Notes: generated by a model not told the origin, from the sequence alone. A DNA stretch of 64,000 bases from Rummeliibacillus suwonensis (GCF_007896435.1 NZ_VCBL01000001.1:1760271-1824270); one strand, 5' to 3'; numbered from the stretch's first letter, positions 18,147-27,214 are shown. Program-made: numbers and translations.

Positions 18147-18457
18147 CAGACATGTTGATTATCCAATTTAATCCATAAAAATAGAGGAATTCGTTGATTT
18201 CCGCTCCGGCTTGCTCGCTTTCCTGCGGGCGAATGCTGGGGGCAACAGGATGTTGGTCACGGAGTCGTTGCCACAGGACGTGGCGCCATTAGACTCCGTT
18301 CCTTAATCGCTACGCTGCGGGGTCTCATCTACTCGCTTTTCCCGCGGGAGTCGAGCAAGCCTCCGCTCCAATCTTTATAATTGGTCCTGAAAATACAGGG
18401 TTTTTCAAAAATTACACCAAATAAGAATTCCTGATTTTTGTAAAATCAACACGCCTG
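18147..18457. mobile_element. ~311-bp dispersed element ending in CAGRCRTGTTGATT
   Basis: The ends CAGACATGTTGATT and AATCAACACGCCTG are near-perfect inverted repeats. The start ATTATCCAATTTAATCCATAAA, the motif GAATTCGTTGATTTCCGCT and the closing CTCCGCTCCAATCTTTATAATTGG recur in other elements of the window (23862, 27491, 36412). The core contains a GC-rich palindrome and, at about 18232-18300, a piece of the structured repeat (GTTGGTCACGGAG, TTGCCACAGGACGTGGCG), so it is composite. No transposase. Confidence 0.7.
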
Positions 18458-18549
18458 ATATCATTTATCATTTTTGCAGAAAGACCAAACATGACTGATT
18501 GCAGAAATACAACAAGAAGTCAAAATAATTGAAACAAATTGAGGTAAAG

Positions 18550-18658
18550 TGAAACCTTCTATAGCGAGTTTTTTCTTCAGCTTATGTATATTAATGAACC
18601 AATGAATTGTGGATCTACGCTGATTGCTTACGTCTTGAGGCGGGTTCTTACCGCTCGT
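18550..18658 (+). repeat. Degenerate copy E of the structured repeat
   Basis: GTGAAACCTTCTATAGCGAG, TTTTTTCTTCAGC and CTTGAGGCGGGTTCTTACCGC keep the order of the family's landmarks, but the middle hairpins are lost. The leftward ORF across 18659-18907 is not supported. Confidence 0.4.
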
Positions 18659-18782
18659 TCATAGGGATAACCACTTGCTAAATATGGAAGAAGGATAGAA
18701 AGACTCTATCATAACTATGTCTTGAAGGAGATCTATATGCGGAGTTGCATGGAAGTTTAAGTCCTTTTTCATGACCAAGAAA

Positions 18783-18812
18783 AAGGAGTAGCCATATAAA
18801 ACTACCCCTTTA
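18783..18812 (-). terminator. Terminator of the padR-MFS operon
   Basis: AAAGGAGTAG pairs with CTACCCCTTT (one mismatch) 76 bp beyond the MFS stop. In the leftward direction the stem is followed by CTTTTTC. Confidence 0.7.
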
Positions 18813-18887
18813 TAATACTCATATTGATGAACTTTTAAGATGTTCAGAAAGATTATTTCATGTTGATCCTTGTGAAAAATAATAGGG

Positions 18888-20297
18888 TCATTTTTGTTTT
18901 TCAACACGTGATTTAGATTTAATCTTAAATTGCATGGCTAGAATAATAATTGTAAGAAGTGCAATCATTACATTTACGATAAAAGAAAGATTTACAGCTT
19001 GAACATAGTCACCGCTATACTTACTGAGTCCAATATTAAGCAATAGGATACCGACAGCCGTCCCTGTCACTTGTCCAAAATTTCTTATCGTTGCAATTAG
19101 ACTGCCAGCAATTCCAGACTGAGATGGTGGAAGACTCTCGATTACTGAAACATTATTAGGTGAAGCAAATAGTGAAAACCCGATCCCAAGAATCAGCATG
19201 ACAACAACAATTTGATGGGGAGTTGTTGTGCTATCGAATTGACTTATTAGTAATAAATCTAATGCAATAATAGCCATTCCGATTAATGCAGGAATAAGGG
19301 TACCAATTTTATCTGCTAACCAACCACTTAATGGTGAGGCAATAATCATGACAATTGCTTGTGGGGTCATTAATAACCCGATATAAAACACTGGAAACTT
19401 TAAAACATGGCTTAAGTACAATGGCAGTAATACATAAGTTGACATCATTAAAAAATAGTAAAAAAAGGTAGCGATAATTCCAATGGTAAACTGTCTATTT
19501 TTGAAAAATTTTAAATTGATCATCGGATTATCTGCCGATTTTTCCCTACGTACAAAAATAATCCATGCTAGCACTGATATAATTAATAATGATAATCCAC
19601 CTAAACTGCTCCATCCTATTGTTTTTTCATTTGAAATGAAAAACAATAACGTGCTCATTGCTAGGAAAAATAACAATGCACCACTTAAATCAAATTGCAA
19701 TTTTTGCTTTTTTTCTGAATCAAAGGAAGGTAAGAAAAATATTGATCCTAAAATTGAAATAATCCCTAATGGAATATTAATCAGAAAAATAGAGCGCCAT
19801 CCAAATTGTGAGATGAAAAAACCTCCTAAAGAAGGACCAATAATTGTACCAGCTGCTACGACCGCTCCAATCATTCCTAAAGCTTTCCCTCTATTTCCCC
19901 TTTGAAAAATATTCGCTACAATTCCCATCACATTCCCCATAATCATCGCCGCTCCTACAGCTTGAATGCAACGAGATACAATCAAAAAAAGAAGATTGAA
20001 GGCTAATGCACTGAGTGTTGACCCAATGATGAATATGACTATACCGAATAGAAAAAAACATTTTCTTCCTTTTTGATCTGATAAACTCCCTATGAAAGGA
20101 AGAATGCCAGTAATCAACAACAAATAGGCTACAATAACCCACTGTACTTGTTCTATAGAAACATGAAATGTCTTTTGTAATGTCGGTAACGCAACATTAA
20201 TAATACTGCTATCAATATTTACCATAAATGTGCCTATTGTAACAAAGATAAAAATGATCCAAGGATTTACTGAATGAGTAGTTATTTTTTCATTCAT
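18888..20297 (-). CDS. MFS drug efflux transporter, DHA2 (14-span) family
   Basis: A 469-aa EmrB/QacA-type proton-driven exporter with about 14 hydrophobic segments. It begins with WIIFIFVTIGTFMVNIDSSIINVALP, the family motif D1-like LDSTIVNVALP in variant form. Motif A is GSLSDQKGRKCFF, and the gating motif C-like GPSLGGFFISQFGWRSIFLINIP is typical of 12/14-span drug exporters. The frame is open further upstream, but the ATG at 20297 is 7 nt from AAGGTG and overlaps the stop of the padR gene by 8 bp, so translation is coupled. A PadR regulator in the same operon points to induction by the pump's substrate, which is unknown. Confidence 0.9.
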   Translation of the reverse strand: MNEKITTHSVNPWIIFIFVTIGTFMVNIDSSIINVALPTLQKTFHVSIEQVQWVIVAYLLLITGILPFIGSLSDQKGRKCFFLFGIVIFIIGSTLSALAFNLLFLIVSRCIQAVGAAMIMGNVMGIVANIFQRGNRGKALGMIGAVVAAGTIIGPSLGGFFISQFGWRSIFLINIPLGIISILGSIFFLPSFDSEKKQKLQFDLSGALLFFLAMSTLLFFISNEKTIGWSSLGGLSLLIISVLAWIIFVRREKSADNPMINLKFFKNRQFTIGIIATFFYYFLMMSTYVLLPLYLSHVLKFPVFYIGLLMTPQAIVMIIASPLSGWLADKIGTLIPALIGMAIIALDLLLISQFDSTTTPHQIVVVMLILGIGFSLFASPNNVSVIESLPPSQSGIAGSLIATIRNFGQVTGTAVGILLLNIGLSKYSGDYVQAVNLSFIVNVMIALLTIIILAMQFKIKSKSRVEKQK

Positions 20298-20652
20298 TTC
20301 CATCACCTTTTTGTCCTTCTTCATATTTTTCTATAAAATAATCGAGCATTTGTTTTCTTCCAAGGATGTCTTCATACCATTTATCTAATTCTTGAAGACC
20401 TGACTCATTGATTTCATATATTCTCTTAGGACGCCCCTCGCCTTCTGTGATCCACTCAGAGGAAACAAAACCCTCCTCCTCTAATTCTCGTAAAACTCTA
20501 TAAATCCCACCTCCATCTACCTGCATAGAGTTCGGTTTAATCGTCTGAAAAATTTCTAATATTTGGCTGCCATATAATTTTTGCTTTCTTAAAAAAAGTA
20601 ATATGAATGCAGGTAGATGGCGAGATTGCTTTCGATTCAAATGTTTGGACAA
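20290..20652 (-). CDS. PadR family transcriptional regulator
   Basis: A 120-aa PadR-type winged-helix repressor with the typical start FILLFLRKQKLYGSQILE, the recognition segment VDGGGIYRVLRELEEEGFVSSEW, the wing GEGRPKRIYEINESG, and a C-terminal dimerisation helix rich in Lys and Glu. It is expected to repress its own operon and release on binding a toxic compound. The TTG at 20652 is preceded at 8 nt by AAAGGAG; a GTG at 20661 overlaps this site and is rejected. The first gene of the padR-MFS operon, it has a perfect palindrome over its promoter. Confidence 0.9.
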   Translation of the reverse strand: MSKHLNRKQSRHLPAFILLFLRKQKLYGSQILEIFQTIKPNSMQVDGGGIYRVLRELEEEGFVSSEWITEGEGRPKRIYEINESGLQELDKWYEDILGRKQMLDYFIEKYEEGQKGDGNE

Positions 20653-20671
20653 AACAATCACTCCTTTAAAA

Positions 20672-20710
20672 TGTTAATAACATTATAATGTTATTAACAC
20701 TATAATGCAA
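20672..20710 (-). promoter_or_regulatory. padR promoter with perfect 28-bp palindromic operator
   Basis: Leftward -35 TTGCAT (20705-20710), a 17-bp spacer and -10 TATAAT (20682-20687) form a strong sigma-A promoter. Positions 20672-20699 are a perfect 28-bp dyad whose half-site is TGTTAATAACATTA. It covers the -10 and most of the spacer, so a bound dimer would block RNA polymerase. Half-sites of this ATGT/ACAT kind are usual for PadR proteins. Confidence 0.85.
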
Positions 20711-20802
20711 AAAACATGCTCAAATCATTTTTTACTTATATTGTTTGATGACAAATTGTACATTAAGAGCTACACCTAAATTCCAGCATAAAGGTACCTA
20801 TA

Positions 20803-21012
20803 AAGTGAAGCTTCCATCAGTGGGGGCTTTCTTCATCACCACTGAAATAGAGGAACTCAGGTGTTGCCACATCCTGTGGCAACACCTGAGTGACCAACAT
20901 TCTGTCCGCCCGGAACCAATCGGGCGCATGCGGCAGTTGATCCCCCACCTATCTTTCTCATTTCTCTCTAAACCTTGAGGTAGGGGTCTTACTGCCCGTT
21001 AAAGCAGGATAA
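20803..21012 (+). repeat. Copy F of the ~210-bp structured repeat (best-preserved)
   Basis: The four hairpins in order are CAGTGG with CCACTG; a perfect 17-bp stem at 20855-20891 (ACTCAGGTGTTGCCACA with its complement, loop TCC); CGCCCG with CGGGCG at 20907-20926; and CCCCCACCT with AGGTAGGGG. The tail is CTTACTGCCCGTTAAAGCAGG. No transposase or ORF belongs to it. The family could be a non-autonomous mobile element of the hairpin-ended (IS200/IS605-like) sort, or copies of a structured RNA. Confidence 0.75.
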
Positions 21013-21163
21013 AAACATCGTATAAAATAAATTTCCACTCCAATATTTAAACGTGGAAATCATTCAATTAGATTTATTTTTCTTGTGGGGGACTTTTTGT
21101 GAGACTCTTTTCCCAAAAGTGTGATAGAATCTTTATTGAATCGAATACAATGCTTACAGAGCA

Positions 21164-21202
21164 GGAGAGGTACTAGAACAACCCTCTATAAAAAACTAGG
21201 GA
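21164..21202 (+). promoter_or_regulatory. preQ1-I riboswitch
   Basis: GGAGAGGTACTAGAACAACC followed by CTCTATAAAAAACTAGGG matches the class I preQ1 aptamer: the P1 stem GAGAGG/CCTCT, the loop, and the A-rich tail AAAAAACTA that forms the pseudoknot. Directly after it is a terminator hairpin, so preQ1 binding should stop transcription of the queuosine-precursor transporter and queC downstream. Confidence 0.92.
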
Positions 21203-21203
21203 T

Positions 21204-21237
21204 AACTATATCTTTAGGGTATAGTTTTTTTATTTTT
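21204..21237 (+). terminator. Riboswitch-controlled terminator
   Basis: AACTATA pairs with TATAGTT, followed by TTTTTATTTTT, immediately 3' of the preQ1 aptamer. Confidence 0.85.
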
Positions 21238-21278
21238 CTAGCATTCTCCTTTTTAGAACGGCAGGAGGAGATGAAAAA

Positions 21279-21305
21279 ATGAATTTTCCATATAGTAAAG
21301 GATGA
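21279..21305 (+). other. Orphan start site with an 8-codon frame
   Basis: GGAGGAG is followed at 9 nt by ATG and a frame MNFPYSKG-stop. Six bases later comes TCAATTACGCCTCCAGCGTAATTG, a fragment of the element found at 7852. This looks like the first codons of a preQ1-regulated gene that has been lost, or a leader peptide. Confidence 0.35.
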
Positions 21306-21441
21306 TTACATCAATTACGCCTCCAGCGTAATTGTTATTTAAAACATTGACTTTTAAGTACATGGATGAGCGCATTCGTTTTATCCCATATATCAACGAC
21401 CATTTATCATGTACTTTATTTTTTTTAAAGGAGACTTTTCA

Positions 21442-21975
21442 ATGAGAATCATCTTATATCTTACAGCAATTGTTTTAGCAAATGTTATTACAGCAAAGTT
21501 TGCACCACTTCAATTGGGTGTCTTTATTATCCCTTACGGTTCTTTTCTAATTGGAGCTACGTTCATTTTACGTGATCTTGTACAAAACAAATATGGTAAA
21601 AAAAATACCTATCTTTTCATTGGTCTTGCGTTATTCTTATCCGCGATTTCTAGCTATGTTCTAGGCGATACACTGTGGATCGTTTTCGCAAGTGCCATTA
21701 GTTTTGCAGTTTCCGAAACAACAGATACTGAAATATATTCAAGATTAAAGACATCCATCAACTTACGGATCTTATATAGTGGTATATTTGGAGGGATTTT
21801 GGACTCTTCTATTTTCGTCATTGTTGGTCTATCCCCAATTGGTGCAGGCATGGTTCCATGGGACGCTGTTTGGATGGCGATCTTGGGACAACTTATGATC
21901 AAAATTGGCATGCAATTCTTAGGAGTACTTGTTCTTCGTTTGACCAATTTCTCCAAAATAGAATGGGCAAATTAA
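21442..21975 (+). CDS. VUT family queuosine-precursor transporter (YhhQ/YpdP-like)
   Basis: A 177-aa integral membrane protein of the VUT/ECF-type transporter family (YhhQ, queuosine precursor transporter). Five to six hydrophobic segments are visible, starting with MRIILYLTAIVLANVITAKF. The family marks are PYGSFLIGATFILRDLVQNKYG and the SETTDTEIYSRLK loop, ending in FGGILDSSIFVIVG. The position behind a preQ1 riboswitch and directly ahead of queC supports uptake of preQ1 or preQ0 for tRNA queuosine synthesis. The ATG at 21442 has AAGGAG 8 nt upstream; an earlier ATG at 21409 does not. Confidence 0.88.
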   Translation: MRIILYLTAIVLANVITAKFAPLQLGVFIIPYGSFLIGATFILRDLVQNKYGKKNTYLFIGLALFLSAISSYVLGDTLWIVFASAISFAVSETTDTEIYSRLKTSINLRILYSGIFGGILDSSIFVIVGLSPIGAGMVPWDAVWMAILGQLMIKIGMQFLGVLVLRLTNFSKIEWAN

Positions 21976-21987
21976 ATCAGGAGATGA

Positions 21988-22668
21988 ATGATAGTGTTAA
22001 GAGATGAAAAAGCAATCGTCGTATTTAGTGGTGGACAAGATAGCACGACTTGCTTATTTTGGGCATTACAAACTTTTAAAGAAGTAGAGGCTGTTACATT
22101 CAATTATCAGCAACGACATGTAGCTGAAATCGAATGTGCAAAAGAAATCGCAAAAGAATTGAATGTGAAACACCATATTTTAGATATGTCCTTACTCAAT
22201 CAGTTAGCACCTAATGCGCTTACTCGGGATGATATTGAGGTCAAAGCAGGAGAAAATGGTGAATTACCTTCAACTTTTGTTCCTGGACGAAACTTGTTAT
22301 TCTTATCATTTGCTGGTATTTTAGCGAATCAAGTAGGAGCCAAACATCTTATTACAGGGGTATGCGAAACTGATTTCAGTGGCTATCCTGACTGCAGAGA
22401 TAACTTTATCAAATCATTGAATGTGACATTAAATTTGGCAATGGATGAACATCTTGTCATCCACACACCGTTAATGTGGCTGGATAAAGCAGAAACTTGG
22501 AAAATGGCCGATGAGATGGGAAAATTGGAGTATGTTCGTACGAAGACTTTAACATGCTACAATGGTATTAAAGGCGATGGTTGTGGAACATGCCCAGCGT
22601 GTCAGTTGCGCTCAAACGGTTATCAAAAATATATGGAAATGAAGAAAAAAGAAAAGACGCTATTTTAA
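21988..22668 (+). CDS. queC: 7-cyano-7-deazaguanine (preQ0) synthase
   Basis: A 226-aa QueC. It converts 7-carboxy-7-deazaguanine with ATP and ammonia to preQ0 in the queuosine pathway. The PP-loop ATP motif [16 protein letters not shown] is at about residues 10-25, the FVPGRN motif follows, and the zinc cysteines are in the C-terminal [19 protein letters not shown]. The ATG at 21988 lies 4 nt from AGGAG. It is 12 bp after the transporter gene, in one transcript under the preQ1 riboswitch. queD, queE and queF are not in the window, so import plus partial synthesis may both operate. Confidence 0.96.
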   Translation: MIVLRDEKAIVVFSGGQDSTTCLFWALQTFKEVEAVTFNYQQRHVAEIECAKEIAKELNVKHHILDMSLLNQLAPNALTRDDIEVKAGENGELPSTFVPGRNLLFLSFAGILANQVGAKHLITGVCETDFSGYPDCRDNFIKSLNVTLNLAMDEHLVIHTPLMWLDKAETWKMADEMGKLEYVRTKTLTCYNGIKGDGCGTCPACQLRSNGYQKYMEMKKKEKTLF

Positions 22669-22724
22669 AGGGGTTTCTGGCAATAAGCGAAAATGCCTAG
22701 CATCAAAATACTCTGAATGAAGAG

Positions 22725-22770
22725 AAAAAATCTGCTCATATCTAACTAGTAGAATGAGCAGATTTTTTTT
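22725..22770. terminator. Bidirectional terminator between queC and purU
   Basis: AAAAAATCTGCTCAT pairs with ATGAGCAGATTTTTT; T-runs follow the stem in both directions, serving queC rightward and purU leftward. A second stem, AACAGGATT with AATCCTGTT then T7, lies at about 22796-22827. Confidence 0.9.
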
Positions 22771-22837
22771 AATTGATTAAAGGATTATTTTGCGAAACAG
22801 GATTTTTAGAGAATCCTGTTTTTTTATATTTAAAACA

Positions 22838-23746
22838 TCAATGGAATACAATCGTTTTATTGTCTTCCACGATAATCCGATTTTCTATATGCCATTTGAC
22901 AGCTTTTACTAAGACGCGACGTTCGATTTGCGCACCGATTTTTTTCAACTGTTCTGCATTATCACGGTGATCTACACGTTCTACATCTTGTTCAATGATT
23001 GGGCCTTCGTCTAAATCATTCGTTACATAATGGGAAGTAGCACCGATTAATTTAACACCTCGCGCAAATGCACGTTGATATGGATTTGCTCCAATAAAAG
23101 CTGGTAAAAATGAATGGTGAATATTAATGATGCGATTTTTAAAGTGATCGACAAACTCGGGGGTTAAAATTTGCATATAGCGTGCTAAAATTAAAACATC
23201 CACATTATATTCTTCCACTAATCGAATTTGTTCTTTTTCTACTTGCTCGCGAATATTTTTATTGGCAGGAATATAATAGAATGGGATGCCTAATGCTTCA
23301 ACCATCGGACGCGCCGTTTCATGATTGCTAATAACGAGTGCAATATCCATCTCTAAATCGCCATTTTGCCATTCCCATAAAAGTTCTAACAAGCAATGTG
23401 GTTCTTTTGATACAAAAATGGCAGAACGTTGACGGACATTTCGATAGTAAAAATGATATTCCATTTGGTAATCTTCTGCGATTCTTTCAAATTCCTTTTC
23501 CATTTCTACAGCTTTTGCTGGCAAATTGTCACAGTGATATTCAATGCGAATAAAAAACGTACCGTTCTCTGGATCTGTTGAAAATTGGCTAGACTCAATA
23601 ATATTAGCATTGTGATTATGTAAAAAAGAAGATAATACCGATACGATACCAGGTTTATCCGGACATTTTACTAACAGGCGTGCTCGATTTTCTAATCTAT
23701 TCGAATGATTTTCTAACTTTTCATTATGTTCAAGTTTATTCGTCAT
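22838..23746 (-). CDS. purU: Formyltetrahydrofolate deformylase
   Basis: A 302-aa PurU that hydrolyses 10-formyl-THF to formate and THF, balancing one-carbon pools and supplying formate for PurT-type purine synthesis. The N-terminal ACT domain (RLLVKCPDKPGIVSVLSSFL, about residues 22-100) senses glycine/methionine in known homologues. The formyltransferase domain has LVISNHETARPMVEA, the catalytic Asn/His region NIHHSFLPAFIGANPY, and the Asp in DLDEGPIIEQDV. AGGAG lies 10 nt before the ATG. It is a single-gene unit. Confidence 0.95.
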   Translation of the reverse strand: MTNKLEHNEKLENHSNRLENRARLLVKCPDKPGIVSVLSSFLHNHNANIIESSQFSTDPENGTFFIRIEYHCDNLPAKAVEMEKEFERIAEDYQMEYHFYYRNVRQRSAIFVSKEPHCLLELLWEWQNGDLEMDIALVISNHETARPMVEALGIPFYYIPANKNIREQVEKEQIRLVEEYNVDVLILARYMQILTPEFVDHFKNRIINIHHSFLPAFIGANPYQRAFARGVKLIGATSHYVTNDLDEGPIIEQDVERVDHRDNAEQLKKIGAQIERRVLVKAVKWHIENRIIVEDNKTIVFH

Positions 23747-23861
23747 CTAAGTACATCTCCTAGTTTCAATATACCTTAAATTATCAAATAATTTCAGTGA
23801 ATATTCAAGTTTTTTCTTTTCACAATGACAGTTATTCATTTCTTTTTATTATTTTCTTTCA

Positions 23862-24057
23862 TAGGCGCGTTAATTAGCCAATTTTACTTGTAAAAACAGG
23901 AAGAATTCGTTGGTTTCCAGCTACGACTTGCTCGCTTTCCTGCGGGGGTAGAGCAAGAAGCCACAGCGAAGATCTATATAAATGGAGCTAATAATCCATA
24001 TTTTTGAAGGATTATGTCAAATATATTTCCTGATTTCTGCCCAATCAACACGCTTGG
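23862..24057. mobile_element. Shortened dispersed element, ~196 bp
   Basis: The left end AGGCGCGTTAATTAGCCAATTTT and the right end AATCAACACGCTTGG are the inverted ends of the family seen at 18147. The core keeps GAATTCGTTGG, GACTTGCTCGCTTTCCTGCGGG and TCTATATAAATGGAGCTA but lacks the middle. Confidence 0.65.
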
Positions 24058-24146
24058 CATGGTTATTCACCTGTACGAAATGAAAAGCAGTTGGATATAC
24101 TTGTATGAAGACACATTTATCCTATTGAAGGAAAGAAGCGTGAACG

Positions 24147-24680
24147 ATGAATCATTCATTTCATTACGATCCTTTTCAAAATCTGCAAGAAAAAAATATG
24201 ACTTTCGAAGATGTTTTTCAATATATAGCCAATTTTATGCATCAAAATCCAAAGGGACAATATCGTTTAATTATTGGAACCGATTCACAAGTTCATAAAA
24301 CGTATACCATATTTATCACTGGTATAGTTATTTTACGGGAAGGAGATGGCGTGTGGGCTTGTATAAGGAGAGTCATTGTACCTCGAAAAATGTTGCATCT
24401 ACATGAAAGAATTTCATTAGAACTTTCATTTACAGAAGAAGTTGTTTCCATGTTTACAGAAGAAAAAAAGAAAGAGTTAATTGACATTGTTTTGCCCTAT
24501 ATATATGATGGTTCAACTTTTGCAATGGAAGGACATATCGATATAGGAGCTGGAAACCGCAACAAAACGCGAGAATTTGTGAATGAAATGGTTACTAGGA
24601 TGAAATCTATTGGAGTGGAACCAAAGATTAAGCCCGATGCTTTCGTCGCTTCAAGCTACGCCAATCACTTTACAAAATAG
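24147..24680 (+). CDS. YkuK family ribonuclease H-like protein
   Basis: A 177-aa protein of the YkuK/DUF458 family, which adopts a ribonuclease H-like fold. The Asp-containing strand LIIGTDSQVHKTYTIFITGIVI lies at about residues 42-62, a Glu helix ERISLELSFTEEVV follows, and then the acidic segment HIDIGAGNRNKTREFVNEMV and KPDAFVASSYANH, positioned like catalytic carboxylates. The activity is not established. Length is close to the B. subtilis protein. The ribosome site (GGAAAG) is weak. It is monocistronic, with a terminator downstream. Confidence 0.88.
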   Translation: MNHSFHYDPFQNLQEKNMTFEDVFQYIANFMHQNPKGQYRLIIGTDSQVHKTYTIFITGIVILREGDGVWACIRRVIVPRKMLHLHERISLELSFTEEVVSMFTEEKKKELIDIVLPYIYDGSTFAMEGHIDIGAGNRNKTREFVNEMVTRMKSIGVEPKIKPDAFVASSYANHFTK

Positions 24681-24790
24681 CATGACATAAAATGGAACTT
24701 CCATAAATGGAAAACACTGATGAAGATGAAGAATAACGATATTCTGATTTTCATTTTCTAACGAATCTCAAATGACCACAACTAATGAAA

Positions 24791-24829
24791 AATCCATCCA
24801 GCAATATACACGCTGAATGGATTCTTTTA
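24791..24829 (+). terminator. Terminator of the ykuK-like gene
   Basis: AATCCATCCAGC pairs with GCTGAATGGATT, followed by CTTTTATT, 110 bp beyond the stop. Confidence 0.75.
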
Positions 24830-24943
24830 TTCATCTCACATGAATAGACAGTTTGCACACTTTAAAACACAAGTAAAAAACAACTATCTATTTATAAAGA
24901 ACTTCTACACTGAATGAAAAAAACACCACTGTGTCAAGCTTCT

Positions 24944-25666
24944 TTATAGTACCTTTCCTAAAAATGCTTTTGTTCTTTCGTTTTGCGTATGACCAAATAC
25001 TTCTTCTGGATGACCTTCCTCGACAATATAGCCACCATCCATGAATATGACACGGTCTGCTACCTCACGGGCAAATCCCATTTCATGTGTGACAATCACC
25101 ATTGTCATTCCTTCTTCAGCTAGTTGCTTCATAACATCCAACACTTCCTTGACCATTTCAGGATCAAGAGCGGATGTTGGTTCATCAAATAGCATAATTT
25201 TAGGTTTCATCGCAAGAGCTCGTGCAATCGCCACACGTTGTTGTTGCCCTCCAGAAAGCTGATCGGGATAATTATAAGCTTTTTCTCGCAGTCCAACTTT
25301 ATCCAATAGTTCCAATGCTAATTTTTCTGCATCTTTTTTAGCCATTTTGCGAACTTGAATAGGTGCCATTGTGATATTCTCAATAACCGTCATATGAGGA
25401 AAAAGATTGAACTGTTGAAAAACCATCCCTACTTCTGTACGAATTTCATTGATATTCGTTTTTGGATCATTTACTTTAACATCGTCTATGTAAATTTCAC
25501 CATCTGTCATTTCTTCTAATAAGTTAATACATCTTAAAAATGTACTTTTTCCTGATCCAGAAGGTCCAATCACACAAACTACTTCTTTTTCTTGAACTTC
25601 ATAATCAATACCTTTTAAAACTTCAAGATTTCCAAAACTTTTGTGTAGGTTTTTAATCTTTATCAT
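24944..25666 (-). CDS. Amino acid ABC transporter ATP-binding protein
   Basis: A 240-aa GlnQ/ArtM-type ATPase energising import. Walker A is [18 protein letters not shown], the signature is [18 protein letters not shown], Walker B is [14 protein letters not shown] and the switch His is in [12 protein letters not shown]. The start overlaps the permease stop by 4 bp (ATGA), showing translational coupling. It is the last gene of the three-gene importer operon. Confidence 0.95.
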   Translation of the reverse strand: MIKIKNLHKSFGNLEVLKGIDYEVQEKEVVCVIGPSGSGKSTFLRCINLLEEMTDGEIYIDDVKVNDPKTNINEIRTEVGMVFQQFNLFPHMTVIENITMAPIQVRKMAKKDAEKLALELLDKVGLREKAYNYPDQLSGGQQQRVAIARALAMKPKIMLFDEPTSALDPEMVKEVLDVMKQLAEEGMTMVIVTHEMGFAREVADRVIFMDGGYIVEEGHPEEVFGHTQNERTKAFLGKVL

Positions 25667-26403
25667 ACCGCAGTCCGCCCTTCGTCATTGTTTTGCGGAT
25701 GATCTAGTTTTCTTGAACGTCTTTTTCTTGGATTATAATGATTGCTAAAACGTTTTTCAATGTAAGCAACAAGCTTTGTTACAATATAAGTTAAAATTAA
25801 ATATAATGCTGCTGCTACTAAATAAGGCTCCCAGAAACGTTGATAAGCACCTACTACCACTTTACTTGCATACAGAATATCGTTAGCAGCGATAACCGTT
25901 ACAAGTGATGAATCTTTTAATAATGCAATAAACTCGTTACCTAATGGGGGAATCATGCGCCGGAACGCCTGTGGTAAAATAACTTTTACCATTGCCTTGC
26001 TATGTGTTAAGCCTAATGAACGCGCCGCCTCCATTTGACCTTTATCAATGGACTGGATTCCCGCACGAATAATTTCTGCAACATATGCAGCACTATTTAG
26101 AATAAGCGCAGCAATACCTGATACCATATATCCATAGGACTGTCCAAAAATAGAAGGAATCACTGCTAAATGAATGATTAAAATTTGAACAAGCATTGGC
26201 GTCCCGCGAAATAGATCAACGTATATTTTCGATGGCCAATAAATCCATTTACTTTTCGATGTTTTACCAAGACCTAATAAGATTCCTAGTATAAGGCCAC
26301 CCAAATAACCACAAATGGTTAAAGAAACGGTTACCCATATCCCACGTAAAAATAAGTCACGGTAGTTCCAGACTATATCCCAGCGTAAATCAAAGAAGTT
26401 CAT
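25663..26403 (-). CDS. Amino acid ABC transporter permease
   Basis: A 246-aa HisM/GlnP-type inner-membrane subunit with about five spans. The coupling-helix EAA motif is [27 protein letters not shown] (read in parts, about residues 110-140). [25 protein letters not shown] is the usual continuation. The start is the ATG at 26403, with GGGGG 9 nt upstream; a TTG at 26418 is rejected. The tail is rich in Arg/Lys ([14 protein letters not shown]). Confidence 0.94.
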   Translation of the reverse strand: MNFFDLRWDIVWNYRDLFLRGIWVTVSLTICGYLGGLILGILLGLGKTSKSKWIYWPSKIYVDLFRGTPMLVQILIIHLAVIPSIFGQSYGYMVSGIAALILNSAAYVAEIIRAGIQSIDKGQMEAARSLGLTHSKAMVKVILPQAFRRMIPPLGNEFIALLKDSSLVTVIAANDILYASKVVVGAYQRFWEPYLVAAALYLILTYIVTKLVAYIEKRFSNHYNPRKRRSRKLDHPQNNDEGRTAV

Positions 26404-26422
26404 CTGGTATACCCCCAATCAA

Positions 26423-27214
26423 TTATTTAAGTTCTTGGCTTGTAATCTTAGCTAGTTTGCCATTTTCTTTCATTTTCTTTAGTCCTTCATTTAGGACATC
26501 CAATACCTCTTTATTGCCCTTTTTCACCATAAAGCCATAGTACTCTTTTTCAAATGCGTCATCTTCCACTGTTTTCAATTTAGCATCCGGATTATTTTTC
26601 AAGTATTCGATGACAACAGCATTATCCCCGATTGCAGCATCAACCGAACCATTGATCACTTCTTGGAATGCAAGCGGTTGGTTTTCATAAGCTTTAATTT
26701 TTGGACTTGTTTTTCCTTGTAATTTTTGCGCAGCAATATGACCTGTTGTATTAATTTGAACAGCAATTTTTTTATCTTTTAAATCTTGAAGTGATTTAAC
26801 TTTTGAGTCTTTTTTAACAACGATTAGCTGAGTCGCTTCATAGTACGGTTCTGTAAAATCATATGTTTCTTTTCGTTCATCTGTAATCGTAATACCAGAT
26901 GCACCTAAATCGATTTCACCATTCGTTACTTGTTGGAAAACAGGTTCCCAGCCAATATTTTTCACTTCGAATTCCTTACCTGTTTCTTCTCCAATAGCTT
27001 TTAAAACGTCAACATCAATTCCGACAACTTTACCGTTATCATCCATTGATTCAAATGGCGCAAATGTTGCTTCAGTTCCTGCTACTAGTTTCTCTTTTTT
27101 ATTCGAGTCTTTACTTGAAGAATCCTTCGCCCCATCAGAGCCACAAGCTGCTAAAATCATTGAAACAGCCATCACCAACATTAGCATTGATAATAATTTT
27201 TTTCTTTTCCCCAT
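26423..27214 (-). CDS. Amino acid ABC transporter substrate-binding lipoprotein
   Basis: A 263-aa SBP_bac_3 protein with a lipoprotein signal peptide (KLLSMLMLVMAVSMILAACGSDG, Cys at about 24) that anchors it outside the membrane. The mature domain has GTEATFAPFESMDDNGKVVG, GASGITITDERKETYDFTEPYYEA and NGSVDAAIGDNAVVIEYL, the pattern of polar or basic amino acid binders of the ArtP/GlnH group. The ligand is not certain: arginine/lysine/histidine or glutamine are most likely, cystine is possible. It is the first gene of the operon. Confidence 0.92.
   Translation of the reverse strand: MGKRKKLLSMLMLVMAVSMILAACGSDGAKDSSSKDSNKKEKLVAGTEATFAPFESMDDNGKVVGIDVDVLKAIGEETGKEFEVKNIGWEPVFQQVTNGEIDLGASGITITDERKETYDFTEPYYEATQLIVVKKDSKVKSLQDLKDKKIAVQINTTGHIAAQKLQGKTSPKIKAYENQPLAFQEVINGSVDAAIGDNAVVIEYLKNNPDAKLKTVEDDAFEKEYYGFMVKKGNKEVLDVLNEGLKKMKENGKLAKITSQELK

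Noticed and set aside
18659-18907. Leftward frame of 82 codons
   Set aside because: It crosses the MFS terminator and overlaps its 3' end; no ribosome site and no family resemblance.
20745-20978. Rightward frame of 77 codons
   Set aside because: It lies inside the structured repeat, whose hairpins explain the sequence.
24014-24298. Rightward frame of 94 codons overlapping the ykuK-like gene
   Set aside because: Out of frame with ykuK, begins in a repeat element, and has no ribosome site.
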